Part shown: positions 8,486 to 16,716 of the stretch, piece by piece | Layout of the letters: each line of letters begins with the position of its first letter | How positions within the stretch are numbered: the stretch's first letter is position 1 | Assembly: GCF_001613165.1 (NCBI RefSeq) | Contig: NZ_BDBV01000111.1 | Location: forward strand, 1-45,511 | Direction of reading: 5' to 3' | Length of the DNA stretch: 45,511 bases | Source of the DNA: Nocardia mexicana NBRC 108244 | GTDB lineage: Bacteria; Actinomycetota; Actinomycetes; Mycobacteriales; Mycobacteriaceae | Notes under the pieces: generated by a model | The model's input: only the letters and a program-made list of their open reading frames with translations | Database searches by the model: none | Told to the model about the DNA's origin: nothing | Made by a program: the position numbers and the translations under genes

Positions 8486-8605
8486 TATTCGCAGATGCGT
8501 CGCGCCGTTGCCCCCTGCCTTTAACCAATGCTTGACATTGGTGACCCGTATCACGGCCGATCAGCCGCAGGTCGGCGGGGTCGTCCGGGGATTTCCGCCA
8601 GCCGA

Positions 8606-8617
8606 TACCCTGGACGG
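8606..8617 (+). promoter_or_regulatory. Candidate -10 box of a leaderless miaB transcript
   Basis: TACCCT (8606-8611) fits TANNNT and ends 6 nt before the GTG start codon, so transcription would begin at or next to the start codon. No clear -35 element is visible. Confidence 0.35.
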
Positions 8618-10183
8618 GTGAATTCGTCTACGCAGGTTGGAGTACGTGCCGCCGGGCAGCGTTCCACCACCGACACCTCGGCGGGGCGGACCTACGAGGT
8701 GCGCACCTACGGCTGCCAGATGAACGTGCACGACTCCGAACGGCTGTCGGGCCTGCTCGAAGACGCCGGTTACGTCAGGGCCGCCGCGGGGGCGACCGCG
8801 GATCTGGTCGTGTTCAACACCTGCGCGGTGCGCGAGAACGCCGACAACAAGCTCTACGGCACGCTGGGCCATCTGGCCCCGGTCAAGGCCGAGCGGCCGG
8901 GCATGCAGATCGCCGTCGGCGGCTGCCTGGCGCAGAAGGACCGCGACACCGTGGTGCGCCGGGCGCCCTGGGTGGACGTCGTCTTCGGCACGCACAACAT
9001 CGGGTCGCTGCCGGTGCTGCTGGAACGGGCCCGGCACAACGAGCAGGCGCAGGTCGAGATCCTGGAATCGCTGGAGGCGTTCCCGTCGACGCTGCCCGCC
9101 AAGCGGGAGTCGGCGTATGCGGGCTGGGTGTCGATCTCGGTGGGCTGCAACAACACCTGCACCTTCTGCATCGTGCCGTCGCTGCGCGGTAAGGAGGTGG
9201 ACCGGCGTCCCGGCGATGTGCTCGCCGAGGTGCAGGCGCTGGTGGATCAGGGCGTGCTGGAGGTGACGCTGCTCGGGCAGAACGTCAATTCCTACGGCGT
9301 GAACTTCGCCGACGCGGACGAGCATCGCGACCGTGGCGCGTTCGCAAAGCTGTTGCGGGCCTGCGGGAGTATCGACGGTCTGGAGCGAGTCCGGTTCACC
9401 TCGCCCCATCCCGCGGAGTTCACCGACGATGTCATCGAGGTGATGGCGGAGACGCCGAACGTGTGCCCGCAGCTGCACATGCCGCTGCAGTCCGGCTCCG
9501 ATCGCGTCCTCAAGGCGATGCGCCGCTCGTACCGCAAGGGCCGCTATCTCGGGATCATCGAGAAGGTGCGCGCCGCCATGCCGCACGCGGCCATCACCAC
9601 CGATATCATCGTCGGCTTCCCGGGCGAGACCGAGGAGGACTTCCAGGAGACCCTGGACGTGGTGCGGCAGGCGCGGTTCACCAGCGCCTACACCTTCCAG
9701 TACTCGATCCGGCCCGGCACCCCAGCCGCGACGATGGCCGACCAGGTGCCAAAGGCCGTGGTGCAGGAGCGCTACGACCGGCTCATCGCGCTGCAGGAAG
9801 AGGTGTCGCTGGCGGCCAACCGGGCGCTGATCGGCACCGAGGTGGAACTGCTCGTCGCCGAGGGCGCGGGCAAGAAGAACGCCGCCACCGCCCGGATGAG
9901 CGGCCGCGCCCGCGACGGCCGTCTCGTGCACTTCCGCCCACCGGCAGACAACACGATCCGCCCCGGCGACATCGTCACCGTCGACATCACCGAGGCCGCC
10001 CCGCACCACCTGATCGCCGACAGCCCGGTCCACACCCACCGCCGCACCCGCGCCGGCGACGCCCACGAACGCGGCGTCACCCCCAAGACCGCCCCCATCG
10101 GCGTCGGCCTGGGCCTGCCCACCATCGGCGCCCCGGAACCGGTCGCGGCGAGCGCGGGTTGCGACTCCGGTTGCGGCACATAG
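8618..10183 (+). CDS. miaB: tRNA-2-methylthio-N6-dimethylallyladenosine synthase MiaB
   Basis: MiaB inserts the methylthio group at C2 of i6A37 in tRNAs reading UNN codons, acting after MiaA. From GTG 8618 the protein is 521 residues. The UPF0004 domain holds Cys33 (YGCQMN), Cys69 (NTCAVRE) and Cys103 (GGCLAQK), which bind the auxiliary cluster. The radical-SAM triad is Cys177, Cys181 and Cys184 (CNNTCTFC). A TRAM domain lies near residues 405-475, followed by a Pro/Ala-rich tail of ~45 residues ending in a Cys-containing CDSGCGT. The GTG is preceded by TACCCT only 6 nt upstream and lacks a Shine-Dalgarno, suggesting a leaderless mRNA. miaA lies 3.7 kb downstream, as in mycobacteria. Confidence 0.95.
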   Translation: MNSSTQVGVRAAGQRSTTDTSAGRTYEVRTYGCQMNVHDSERLSGLLEDAGYVRAAAGATADLVVFNTCAVRENADNKLYGTLGHLAPVKAERPGMQIAVGGCLAQKDRDTVVRRAPWVDVVFGTHNIGSLPVLLERARHNEQAQVEILESLEAFPSTLPAKRESAYAGWVSISVGCNNTCTFCIVPSLRGKEVDRRPGDVLAEVQALVDQGVLEVTLLGQNVNSYGVNFADADEHRDRGAFAKLLRACGSIDGLERVRFTSPHPAEFTDDVIEVMAETPNVCPQLHMPLQSGSDRVLKAMRRSYRKGRYLGIIEKVRAAMPHAAITTDIIVGFPGETEEDFQETLDVVRQARFTSAYTFQYSIRPGTPAATMADQVPKAVVQERYDRLIALQEEVSLAANRALIGTEVELLVAEGAGKKNAATARMSGRARDGRLVHFRPPADNTIRPGDIVTVDITEAAPHHLIADSPVHTHRRTRAGDAHERGVTPKTAPIGVGLGLPTIGAPEPVAASAGCDSGCGT

Positions 10184-10287
10184 CGATCGGGTCGGCCGCC
10201 GGGCGCGGGATATCCCCGATTCGGGTGCGGACTACGGTGAGAGCGCACGGAGGACGATCCGATACGGCGATGAAGCGGTGGTGACCG

Positions 10288-11052
10288 GTGGTTGATCGCG
10301 GCGAAGACGAGGCACGGCGGGAGAGTTCGGCGGGAGAATCCGGCGATGACCGGTCGGCCGACGGTGGTACGACGGACGGTAGTATCCCGGCGGATGGCAC
10401 CTCCGCACGCGAGGGCGAATCAGCGGGCCAGGCCGCCGAGCCGAACGAGGAGCAGATGAACCCGGCCGAGACGAAGGTATTCGAAGAGTTCCGCGACGAC
10501 CTCGAGGCCGTCGAGCGCAAGATCGCGGGGGAGATCGATCCGGGCACGCGCGCCATGGTGGTGGCGGTGTCGGTGTTCGTGCTGCTGCTGTCGCTGGTGC
10601 TGCCGCACGCCGGCGGGGCGCGCGGGCTGGACGTGCTGCTCTACGACTCCACCGCCCAGGCCGAGCACATCGGGCTGCCGTCGCGGGTCTTCGAATGGTT
10701 CGTCGTCGTCTTCGGCATCGGCTTCTCGTCGCTGGCGCTGGTCACCCGCCGGTGGGTGCTGGCCTGGATCGCGGTGGCCGGCTCCGCCATCGCCAGCGTG
10801 TTCGGCGTGCTGTCGATCTGGCACCGGCAGACCCCGGGCCTGGGGAACTACGAGGGCGCGGGCCCCGGCGTCGGCCTGATCCTCGCCACCCTCGCGGTCA
10901 TCGTGCTGACCTTCCACTGGATCAAGGTCGTGTGGAGCCGCACCGCCCTCCATCTCGAGGCCGAGGAACAGCGCCGCCAGGCCGCCGCGGAACGCGAGAA
11001 GCACGAACGCACCTGGCTCCGCGGCCCCGACGAGACCCAGGGCGAGCAGTAG
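10288..11052 (+). CDS. Conserved four-helix membrane protein (Rv2732c type)
   Basis: The 254-residue protein has a ~60-residue acidic, Gly/Ser-rich disordered N-terminus, a soluble segment (TKVFEEFRDDLEAVERKIAGEID), then four predicted membrane helices at about residues 89-106, 134-153, 156-175 and 190-210. A charged, coiled C-terminal tail follows (LHLEAEEQRRQAAAEREKHERTW). Its position right after miaB matches Rv2732c in M. tuberculosis, a conserved membrane protein of unknown function. The start is GTG at 10288; an alternative start is hard to exclude because the ribosome-binding site is weak. It is convergent with the DUF349 gene and both end at a shared hairpin. Confidence 0.8.
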   Translation: MVDRGEDEARRESSAGESGDDRSADGGTTDGSIPADGTSAREGESAGQAAEPNEEQMNPAETKVFEEFRDDLEAVERKIAGEIDPGTRAMVVAVSVFVLLLSLVLPHAGGARGLDVLLYDSTAQAEHIGLPSRVFEWFVVVFGIGFSSLALVTRRWVLAWIAVAGSAIASVFGVLSIWHRQTPGLGNYEGAGPGVGLILATLAVIVLTFHWIKVVWSRTALHLEAEEQRRQAAAEREKHERTWLRGPDETQGEQ

Positions 11053-11057
11053 CGAGA

Positions 11058-11080
11058 TTCCGGCCGAAAGCATGCCGGAA
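11058..11080. terminator. Stem-loop terminator, copy 1 of a repeated element
   Basis: TTCCGGC (11058-11064) and GCCGGAA (11074-11080) form a 7-bp stem with a 9-nt loop, located between two convergent stop codons. Almost the same sequence, including an AAGCA loop core, recurs at 16602-16624 after dapF. Both positions are ends of transcription units. Confidence 0.6.
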
Positions 11081-11088
11081 GTAACTCC

Positions 11089-12576
11089 CTAGCGCCGGGT
11101 GACCGCCCCTTCGGCAGCCTCCGCCCACTCGCGCCACTGCTTGGCCTGTTCGAGGGCCTTCTCCTCGTCGCGGGTGCGACCGGCCGCGCGGGCCTTGGCG
11201 GCCTGCTCCTCGAACTGCGCCACCCGCTCCCGGAACTGGGCGGCACGGGCCACCGCCTCCGGATCGGTGCGCCGCCACTGGGTGTCGACCGCCTCGCGAA
11301 CCCGCCGCTCGACGGCGCGCAGCTTGCCCTCCAGCTCCTGGATGCGCTCGCGCGGCACCTTGCCGATGGCGTCCCACTTGTCCTGCAGCTCGCGCAGTGC
11401 CGCGCGGGCGGTGTCGAGGGCCGCGGACTCCGGATCCAGCTGCGCCGGGATCTTGTCCTCGTAGTGGCGCAGCAGGTCCTCCTTGGCGGCCGCGTTCTGC
11501 TCGAATTCGGCGTCGCGTTCGGAGGCTGCGGCGTTGCGGGCGGCGAAGAACACGTCCTGCGCGCTCTTGAAGCGCCGCCACAGCTGCTCGTCGGCCTCCC
11601 GGGGGGCACGACCGGCGGCCTTCCACTCGGTCAGCAGCTCGCGGAAGACCGCGGCGGTGCCCACCCAGTCGGTGGAGTCGGACAGCTCCTCGGCGCGCAC
11701 GCACAGCTCCTCCTTGCGCGACTTGGCCGCGGCCCGCTCCCGGTCCAGTTCGGCGAAGTGCGCGCCGCGCCGGCGGTTGAACGCCTCGCGCGCCTTGGAG
11801 AAGCGCCGCCACAGCGCGTCGTCGACCTTGCGGTCCACGCCGCGGATGGTCTTCCACTCGTCGAGGATCTCGCGCAGCCGGTCACCGGCGGCCTTCCACT
11901 GGGTGGATTCCGCCGCGATCTGCTCGGCCTCCGCGCACAGCGTCTCCTTGCGCTCGGTCTGCTCGTGGCGGGTGCGCTCCTTCTCCTCCTTGGCATGCGC
12001 GGCGGCCTCGTCGGAGTGCTCCATGATCGCCTGCAGGCGCCGGGCCAGGCCGTCGACATCGCCGATGACCGCCGCGGTGGGCAACGATTCGGCAAGTGCG
12101 AGGGCGGACGCCTTGGTCTTGCGGGCGTCGGTGCCGGCGGCCAGCCGCGCCTCCAGCAACGCGACCTCGGTGGCCAGATCGTCGAACCGACGGCCGAAGT
12201 GGGCCAGGCCCTCGGCCGCGTCACCGGCCTGCCAGGAGCCGACCTCGCGCTCGCCGTCGGCGGTCTTCACCCAGGCCGTGCCGTCCTCGTCGACCCGGCC
12301 CCACTTGCTCGGATCGCTCACCGTGGGGACGACCACCGGATGCGGGTGCTCCTGCGCGGGCCCCGGGGCGGGTTTGACCGCATGGGGTTTGGGGGACTCG
12401 GGTTTACGCGTGCCCGGCTTCGGCACGCCGGACGGACGCGGCGTGGGACCGGGCTTGGCGGCATCGGCGGGCGTGGGCCGCGGTGTGGCGGACCGCTGCG
12501 CGTCGGCGTCGCCGGCGCGCTGGTCCGTGCCGGGATCCGGGTGGGTAGCCTTCTCGGTTCCGTTGTTGTCGGTCAT
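11089..12576 (-). CDS. DUF349 repeat protein (Rv2731 type)
   Basis: The 495-residue protein begins with ~80 disordered residues rich in Pro, Ala, Gly and Lys (several KPG/KPE/KPH repeats). It continues with a short conserved WGRVDEDGTAWVKTADGEREVGSWQAG segment and then a long alpha-helical region with three DUF349 units, seen in WKTIRGVDRKVDDALWRRFS, WKAAGRAPREADEQLWRRFK and WDAIGKVPRERIQELEGKL. DUF349 proteins are predicted coiled-coil, nucleic-acid- or ribosome-associated proteins of unknown function. The ATG at 12576 has GAGGAG close upstream. Same position and orientation as Rv2731 between miaB and miaA in M. tuberculosis. Confidence 0.88.
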   Translation of the reverse strand: MTDNNGTEKATHPDPGTDQRAGDADAQRSATPRPTPADAAKPGPTPRPSGVPKPGTRKPESPKPHAVKPAPGPAQEHPHPVVVPTVSDPSKWGRVDEDGTAWVKTADGEREVGSWQAGDAAEGLAHFGRRFDDLATEVALLEARLAAGTDARKTKASALALAESLPTAAVIGDVDGLARRLQAIMEHSDEAAAHAKEEKERTRHEQTERKETLCAEAEQIAAESTQWKAAGDRLREILDEWKTIRGVDRKVDDALWRRFSKAREAFNRRRGAHFAELDRERAAAKSRKEELCVRAEELSDSTDWVGTAAVFRELLTEWKAAGRAPREADEQLWRRFKSAQDVFFAARNAAASERDAEFEQNAAAKEDLLRHYEDKIPAQLDPESAALDTARAALRELQDKWDAIGKVPRERIQELEGKLRAVERRVREAVDTQWRRTDPEAVARAAQFRERVAQFEEQAAKARAAGRTRDEEKALEQAKQWREWAEAAEGAVTRR

Positions 12577-13085
12577 CGCTCCTCGTCCCTGCCGCGCGTC
12601 ACGGCTGCCTGGTTACGCCCTAGCTCATCCCATTCAACCAGGCAGCCGACGGATTTGCCGTGTCTTGCCGGGGGTGGCGTGACACGGACGGGTTGCTGAG
12701 GGCTCGAACGCGCGTTACGGTGTGTGGCTTTGCCCCGCGTCGACGCGGCTCCCACCCTGCTCACGTGCCGCAGTGCGGCGATCTTGCCGGAAGGCGACCG
12801 GTCGTTTCCCGGCCTTGCCACGGTCGTCGGCGTGTCCGCTCGTGCCGACCCACAGTGCCCGGCGCCCGCCCGGGCCCGGACCCCATGCCCATTTATCGCG
12901 GTGCTCCGCGGTTCCGTATCGCCGCGGGCGATGTCTGCGACTCGCCGGAGAACCCGCGCCGCGCCGCTGCGCTGCCGTGCCGGGTCCGGGCGGCTGTTCG
13001 GGACACGCGGGCACGGACGTTGCCGGCGCCGGACGATTCCCGGCTGTTGCACCGGCTCTGAACCCGCGGTCGCTACGGTGGACGC
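12577..13085. other. 509-bp divergent intergenic region without a convincing gene
   Basis: Several open frames cross this stretch on both strands, but their products are Arg/Pro/Ala-rich and show no family features. The region holds the promoters of the DUF349 gene and of the Rv2728c-type gene. A partial SOS-box-like sequence (TCGAAC-N4-GTTACG, 12704-12719) is present but only the first half fits. M. tuberculosis has small genes (Rv2729c, Rv2730) here that I do not recognise in this sequence. Confidence 0.5.
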
Positions 13086-13880
13086 GTGTTCCGCGTCGCC
13101 GTGCTGATTCCGTCGCCACCCGTGCTGGTCCCCGAACTGTGCGGTGGGCTGCCGGTCGATGCCCCGGAGCACCCGGCGGCGCAGGTGCCCCCGTTGCGCG
13201 AGGCGGTCGTGTCGGCGGGGCGGGCGCTGGCGGGGCAGGCGCGGTCGTGGACGGTGGTGGGGGTCGGCGACGAGGACCGGCTGATAGGCCCGGATGCGGT
13301 CGGCACCTTCCGGGGGTTCGGTGCGGACGTGCGCGTCGCGTTGTCGGACTCGGCCCACACGCGCGTCGCGCTGTCGGACTCCGCGCACATCGACGCGAGC
13401 GCTGACCCCGAACTGCCGCTGGCCGTGCTCATCGGAGCATGGCTGCGCGGCCGGGTGGCCGCCGACGCGGTGGCGCGGGCGCGGATCGTGGATGCGGCGG
13501 CGGATCCGCAGCGATGCCTGGACCTGGGCGCGACGCTCCGCAAGGAGATGGATGCGACCGCCGAGCCGTGCGGTGTGCTGGTGGTGGCCGACGGCGCCGC
13601 CACCTTGTCCACGCGCGCACCCGGCTACCTGGATCCGCGGGCCGAGGGCGCGCAGCAGCGGATCGACACCGCGCTGGCCGCGGGCGACCGGGCCGCGCTG
13701 GCGGCGCTGGATCCCGCGCTGTGCGCGGACATCGAGGCGCGCGGCCGCGCCGCCTACCAGGTGCTGGCCGGACTGTTCGCGGCCGACGGGAGCGACCCGG
13801 ACGTGGAAACCCGGTACGCGGCAGCGCCTTTCGGAGTGGGATATCAGGTGAGTGTCTGGCAGCCCGGGACATCCTCGTGA
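13086..13880 (+). CDS. Rv2728c-type conserved protein, class III extradiol-dioxygenase-like fold
   Basis: The 264-residue protein starts with FRVAVLIPSPPVLVPELCGG, which resembles the metal-site entry of LigB/AMMECR-like (class III extradiol dioxygenase superfamily) proteins. It later shows AVLIGAWLRGR and a C-terminal VLAGLFA helix. The genomic position just before miaA matches Rv2728c, a conserved protein without known function. A 30-bp tandem duplication (13331-13390) encodes RVALSDSAH twice. The GTG start at 13086 is the first in frame at the family's N-terminal strand. The stop codon overlaps the miaA start (GTGA, 13877-13880), so the two are translationally coupled. The enzyme assignment is tentative. 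Confidence 0.7.
   Translation: MFRVAVLIPSPPVLVPELCGGLPVDAPEHPAAQVPPLREAVVSAGRALAGQARSWTVVGVGDEDRLIGPDAVGTFRGFGADVRVALSDSAHTRVALSDSAHIDASADPELPLAVLIGAWLRGRVAADAVARARIVDAAADPQRCLDLGATLRKEMDATAEPCGVLVVADGAATLSTRAPGYLDPRAEGAQQRIDTALAAGDRAALAALDPALCADIEARGRAAYQVLAGLFAADGSDPDVETRYAAAPFGVGYQVSVWQPGTSS
13331..13390 (+). repeat. In-frame 30-bp tandem duplication
   Basis: Two adjacent 30-bp units (13331-13360 and 13361-13390) differ at 4 positions. Three differences are synonymous and one changes Thr to Ile. They encode RVALSDSAH twice inside the Rv2728c-type protein. Confidence 0.85.
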
Positions 13881-14818
13881 CGACCACGCCGATCGCGGTG
13901 CTCGGCCCGACCGCCACCGGGAAGTCCGACCTGGCACTGGATCTGGCGGAGCGGCTGGGCGGTGAGATCGTCAACATCGACGCCATGCAGCTGTATCGCG
14001 GCATGGACATCGGCACCGCGAAACTGCCTGTGGCGCAACGCCGCGACATCCCGCACCATCAGCTCGACGTGCTCGAGGTCACCGAGACCGCCACGGTCGC
14101 GGCCTATCAGCGTACGGCCGCCGCCGATGTCGAGGACATCATGGCCCGCGGCCGCACCCCCGTGATCGTCGGCGGCTCGATGATGTATGTCCAAGCGCTG
14201 CTGGACAATTGGGAATTCCCGGCCACCGATCCGCGGGTGCGGGAGAAGTGGGAGGCGCTGCTCGCGGCCGAGGGCGTGGCCGCGGTGCACGCCGCACTGC
14301 GGGAGGCGGACCCGATGGCCGCGGCCACCATCCTGCCCACCGACGGGCGGCGCATGGTGCGGGCCCTGGAGGTCGTCGAGCTGACCGGAAAGCCGTTCGC
14401 GGCGTCGCAGCCGCGGATCGGCGAACCCCGGTGGGGGACCGTCATTCTCGGCGTCGACCGCGAGACCGCCGCACTGGACGCGCGCATCGAGGAGCGCACC
14501 GCGACGATGTTCCGGCTGGGCCTGGTCGACGAGGTGCGCGGACTGCTCGAGCGCGGGCTGCGCGAGGGACAGACGGCCCGGCGCGCCATCGGCTACGCAC
14601 AAGTCCTGGCGTACCTGGACAACGAATACGACCTGAAGCATGCGCAGGAACGCACCCTCATCGGCACCCGGCGTTACGTGCGGCGGCAGCGCTCGTGGTT
14701 CCGCCGCGACCCCCGGGTCCGCTGGGTGGACGGCGCCGACCCGCACCTGACGGACGCGGCGCTGGCACACGTGTTCTCCCGCGCACCCGGCAACGACGAG
14801 GAACGAGCCCGGCAGTGA
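13877..14818 (+). CDS. miaA: tRNA dimethylallyltransferase MiaA
   Basis: MiaA transfers the dimethylallyl group from DMAPP to N6 of A37 in tRNA, making the substrate of MiaB. The 313-residue protein has the P-loop GPTATGKS (residues 10-17). It also shows the DSMQ-like DAMQLYRGMDIGTAK, the HHQLDVLEV motif, GGSMMYVQALLDNW and the RRAIGYAQVLAYL motif. The start is the GTG at 13877, which overlaps the stop of the preceding gene; its own stop overlaps the start of the next gene (GTGA, 14815-14818). The substrate-binding residue usually Ser in DSMQ is Ala here, as in some actinobacterial MiaA. Confidence 0.95.
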   Translation: MTTTPIAVLGPTATGKSDLALDLAERLGGEIVNIDAMQLYRGMDIGTAKLPVAQRRDIPHHQLDVLEVTETATVAAYQRTAAADVEDIMARGRTPVIVGGSMMYVQALLDNWEFPATDPRVREKWEALLAAEGVAAVHAALREADPMAAATILPTDGRRMVRALEVVELTGKPFAASQPRIGEPRWGTVILGVDRETAALDARIEERTATMFRLGLVDEVRGLLERGLREGQTARRAIGYAQVLAYLDNEYDLKHAQERTLIGTRRYVRRQRSWFRRDPRVRWVDGADPHLTDAALAHVFSRAPGNDEERARQ

Positions 14819-15672
14819 CCAGCCGCAACGCCGCGGTCCAGGAATGGCAGGCGTATCTCACCAATCGGGCCAGACGCCACCGCGACGGCCGCTTCCTGAT
14901 CCAGGGCGCGGAGCCGATCACCCAGGCCGTCGCCCACGGGTGGCCGCTGGAGGCGCTGCTGTACCGCCTCGGCGGCCCGGAGCTGCCGCCGTGGGCGCGG
15001 GAACTGATCGATACCAGCGCGGTGCCGAGCGTGGGCCTGGTGCCGGAGGTGATGGCCGAGCTGGGTGAAACCCCTGCGAGCACACCGGAACTGGTGGCGG
15101 TCGCGCGGGTCCGCGAGCCCGCGCTGGACGGTTTCGCACCGGGCGGGCCGGGCGATGCGCCGGTCGTGGTGGTCGTCGAGCGGCCGGGATCCGCGGTCCG
15201 GCTCGGCAGCCTGATCCGCACCGCCCATGCCTTCGGCGCGGCGGCGGTCGTCGTGAGTGGTTCCGGCGCCGACCCGTACGACCCGCAGTGCGTGCGAACC
15301 TCGGCCGGAGCGCTGTTCGCGCTGCCGGTGTTCCGGGTGCCCGGTGTCGCGGCGGTGCGGCGGTTGCGGGATCGCCAGGCCGGGCGGGGATTGTCGACGC
15401 TGGTCGTCGGCGTGGTCGAGGCCCCGGGCGCGGTGCCGCGGCCGCGGGACGGCACGCATCCGGACCCGGCCCGCGGCGGCAGCCGCCCGGTGGACGCGCA
15501 CGATTTCACGAATGCGACGATCGTGGTGATCGCCGACGAGACCGAACTCGGGGCGAGCTGGCAGCGGGCCTGCGACGCGCTGGTGCATATCCCGGCCGCC
15601 GGTACCCTGGCCGCTCCGTGTGCGGCCGCGACGGCACTGTACGAAATCTTCCGGCAGCGGCGGATGTTGTGA
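14815..15672 (+). CDS. TrmH/SpoU-family RNA methyltransferase with divergent motifs
   Basis: The 285-residue protein has an N-terminal substrate-binding part (WQAYLTNRARRHRDGRFLIQGAEPITQAV) and a C-terminal SPOUT domain. Motif 1 appears as ERPGSAVRLGSLIRTAHAFGA, where SpoU enzymes usually have NPGNVGAIIRTA. Motif 2 is VVIADETELGASW instead of the common G-N/E-E-G-x-G. Motif 3 is HIPAAGTLAAPCAAATALYE instead of SLNVSVA. The knot fold is clear, but the divergence makes the rRNA or tRNA 2'-O-methylation target unknown. GTG 14815 overlaps the miaA stop, so it is co-translated with miaA. Confidence 0.8.
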   Translation: MTSRNAAVQEWQAYLTNRARRHRDGRFLIQGAEPITQAVAHGWPLEALLYRLGGPELPPWARELIDTSAVPSVGLVPEVMAELGETPASTPELVAVARVREPALDGFAPGGPGDAPVVVVVERPGSAVRLGSLIRTAHAFGAAAVVVSGSGADPYDPQCVRTSAGALFALPVFRVPGVAAVRRLRDRQAGRGLSTLVVGVVEAPGAVPRPRDGTHPDPARGGSRPVDAHDFTNATIVVIADETELGASWQRACDALVHIPAAGTLAAPCAAATALYEIFRQRRML

Positions 15673-15683
15673 GGACGGTGGAG

Positions 15684-16601
15684 ATGACCGAGCGGAGCGA
15701 ATCGCGGGAGAGCCTGGCCGATATCGAGTTCACCAAAGGCCATGGCACCCAGAACGATTTCGTCGTGCTGCCCGATCCGGACGCCTGGCTGGAGCTGCCC
15801 GCCGAGCGGGTGGCGGCGCTGTGCGACCGGCAGCGCGGCATCGGCGCCGACGGTGTGCTGCGGGTGGCGCGGGCCGGGGCGCTCGTCGAGAACGGCGTGC
15901 TGAACGAGCTGCCCACCGACGTCGCCGCCGACGACTGGTTCATGGACTATCGCAACGCCGACGGCTCGATCGCCGAGATGTGCGGCAACGGGACGCGGGT
16001 GTTCGCGCACTTCCTGGTAGCGACCGGGATGGACAAGCGCAGCGAATTCGTCGTCGGCAGCCGTGCGGGGGCGCGCCCGGTCACCGTGCACTCCGCCGAC
16101 GCCGTGCACGGTGATGTCACGGTCGCCATGGGCCGGGTGCGCTCGCTCGGGACATCGACGGCGACGATCGGCGGCCACGCGCTGCCCGGCCTCGGCATCG
16201 ACGTCGGGAATCCGCACCTGGCCTGCGTGGATCCCGAGCTGACGGCCGCCGCACTGGCGCAGCTGGACCTGGCCGTGCCGCCCGGATTCGACCCGGAAAT
16301 GTTCCCCCAGGGCGTGAACGTCGAGATCCTCACCGCCCTGCGCGACGGCGCGGTGGATATGCGGGTCTACGAGCGCGGCGTCGGCGAAACCCGTTCCTGC
16401 GGAACGGGAACCGTCGCCGCGGCCGCCGCGGCCCTGGCCCGCGAGGGCTTCGACCTCGACTCCGGTGTCGGCGAGGTGCGGGTCCGGGTGCCCGGCGGGG
16501 AGGTCGCGGTCGGCATCGAGCGCGGCTCGGCCCGGCTGCGCGGACCGTCTGTCCTGGTCGCTTCGGGGCGGCTGGCCGGTTCCTGGTGGTACGACGTCTG
16601 A
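15684..16601 (+). CDS. dapF: Diaminopimelate epimerase
   Basis: DapF converts LL- to meso-diaminopimelate, needed for lysine and for peptidoglycan cross-links. The 305-residue protein has the KGHGTQNDFVVL start and the two catalytic cysteines: Cys100 in EMCGNGTR and Cys239 in SCGTGT. The GNPHL segment and VYERGVGET precede the second cysteine. ATG 15684 was chosen because GAGG lies 9 nt upstream. A GTG at 15669 overlaps the preceding stop (GTGA) and would add five residues, so translational coupling as at the previous two junctions is possible. The terminator hairpin right after the stop closes the operon. Confidence 0.95.
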   Translation: MTERSESRESLADIEFTKGHGTQNDFVVLPDPDAWLELPAERVAALCDRQRGIGADGVLRVARAGALVENGVLNELPTDVAADDWFMDYRNADGSIAEMCGNGTRVFAHFLVATGMDKRSEFVVGSRAGARPVTVHSADAVHGDVTVAMGRVRSLGTSTATIGGHALPGLGIDVGNPHLACVDPELTAAALAQLDLAVPPGFDPEMFPQGVNVEILTALRDGAVDMRVYERGVGETRSCGTGTVAAAAAALAREGFDLDSGVGEVRVRVPGGEVAVGIERGSARLRGPSVLVASGRLAGSWWYDV

Positions 16602-16624
16602 TTCCGGCCACAAGCACGCCGGAA
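16602..16624 (+). terminator. Stem-loop terminator after dapF, copy 2 of a repeated element
   Basis: TTCCGGC (16602-16608) and GCCGGAA (16618-16624) form a 7-bp stem with a 9-nt loop starting one base after the dapF stop codon. Sequence and spacing match the hairpin at 11058-11080. Both have loops with AAGCA. Confidence 0.6.
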
Positions 16625-16716
16625 CGACAGGGGCGGGGCTGTCCGTTATGTCTGTCATCGGTGGGCGGAATAACTCGGGTGCGCCTTCCCGTTGAGTCGT
16701 GGGACTATGGAGGCGT

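Noticed and set aside
8561..10066. 501-codon frame antisense to miaB
   Set aside because: Sense frame carries the full MiaB motif set; the antisense product has no domain.
12704..12719. Possible LexA (SOS) box TCGAAC-N4-GTTACG
   Set aside because: Only the first half fits the mycobacterial consensus TCGAAC-N4-GTTCGA; the second half has three mismatches and lies 130 bp from the nearest start.
12660..13405. Several overlapping open frames on both strands between the DUF349 gene and the Rv2728c-type gene
   Set aside because: Arg/Pro/Ala-rich products without motifs, overlapping each other; high GC makes such frames common.
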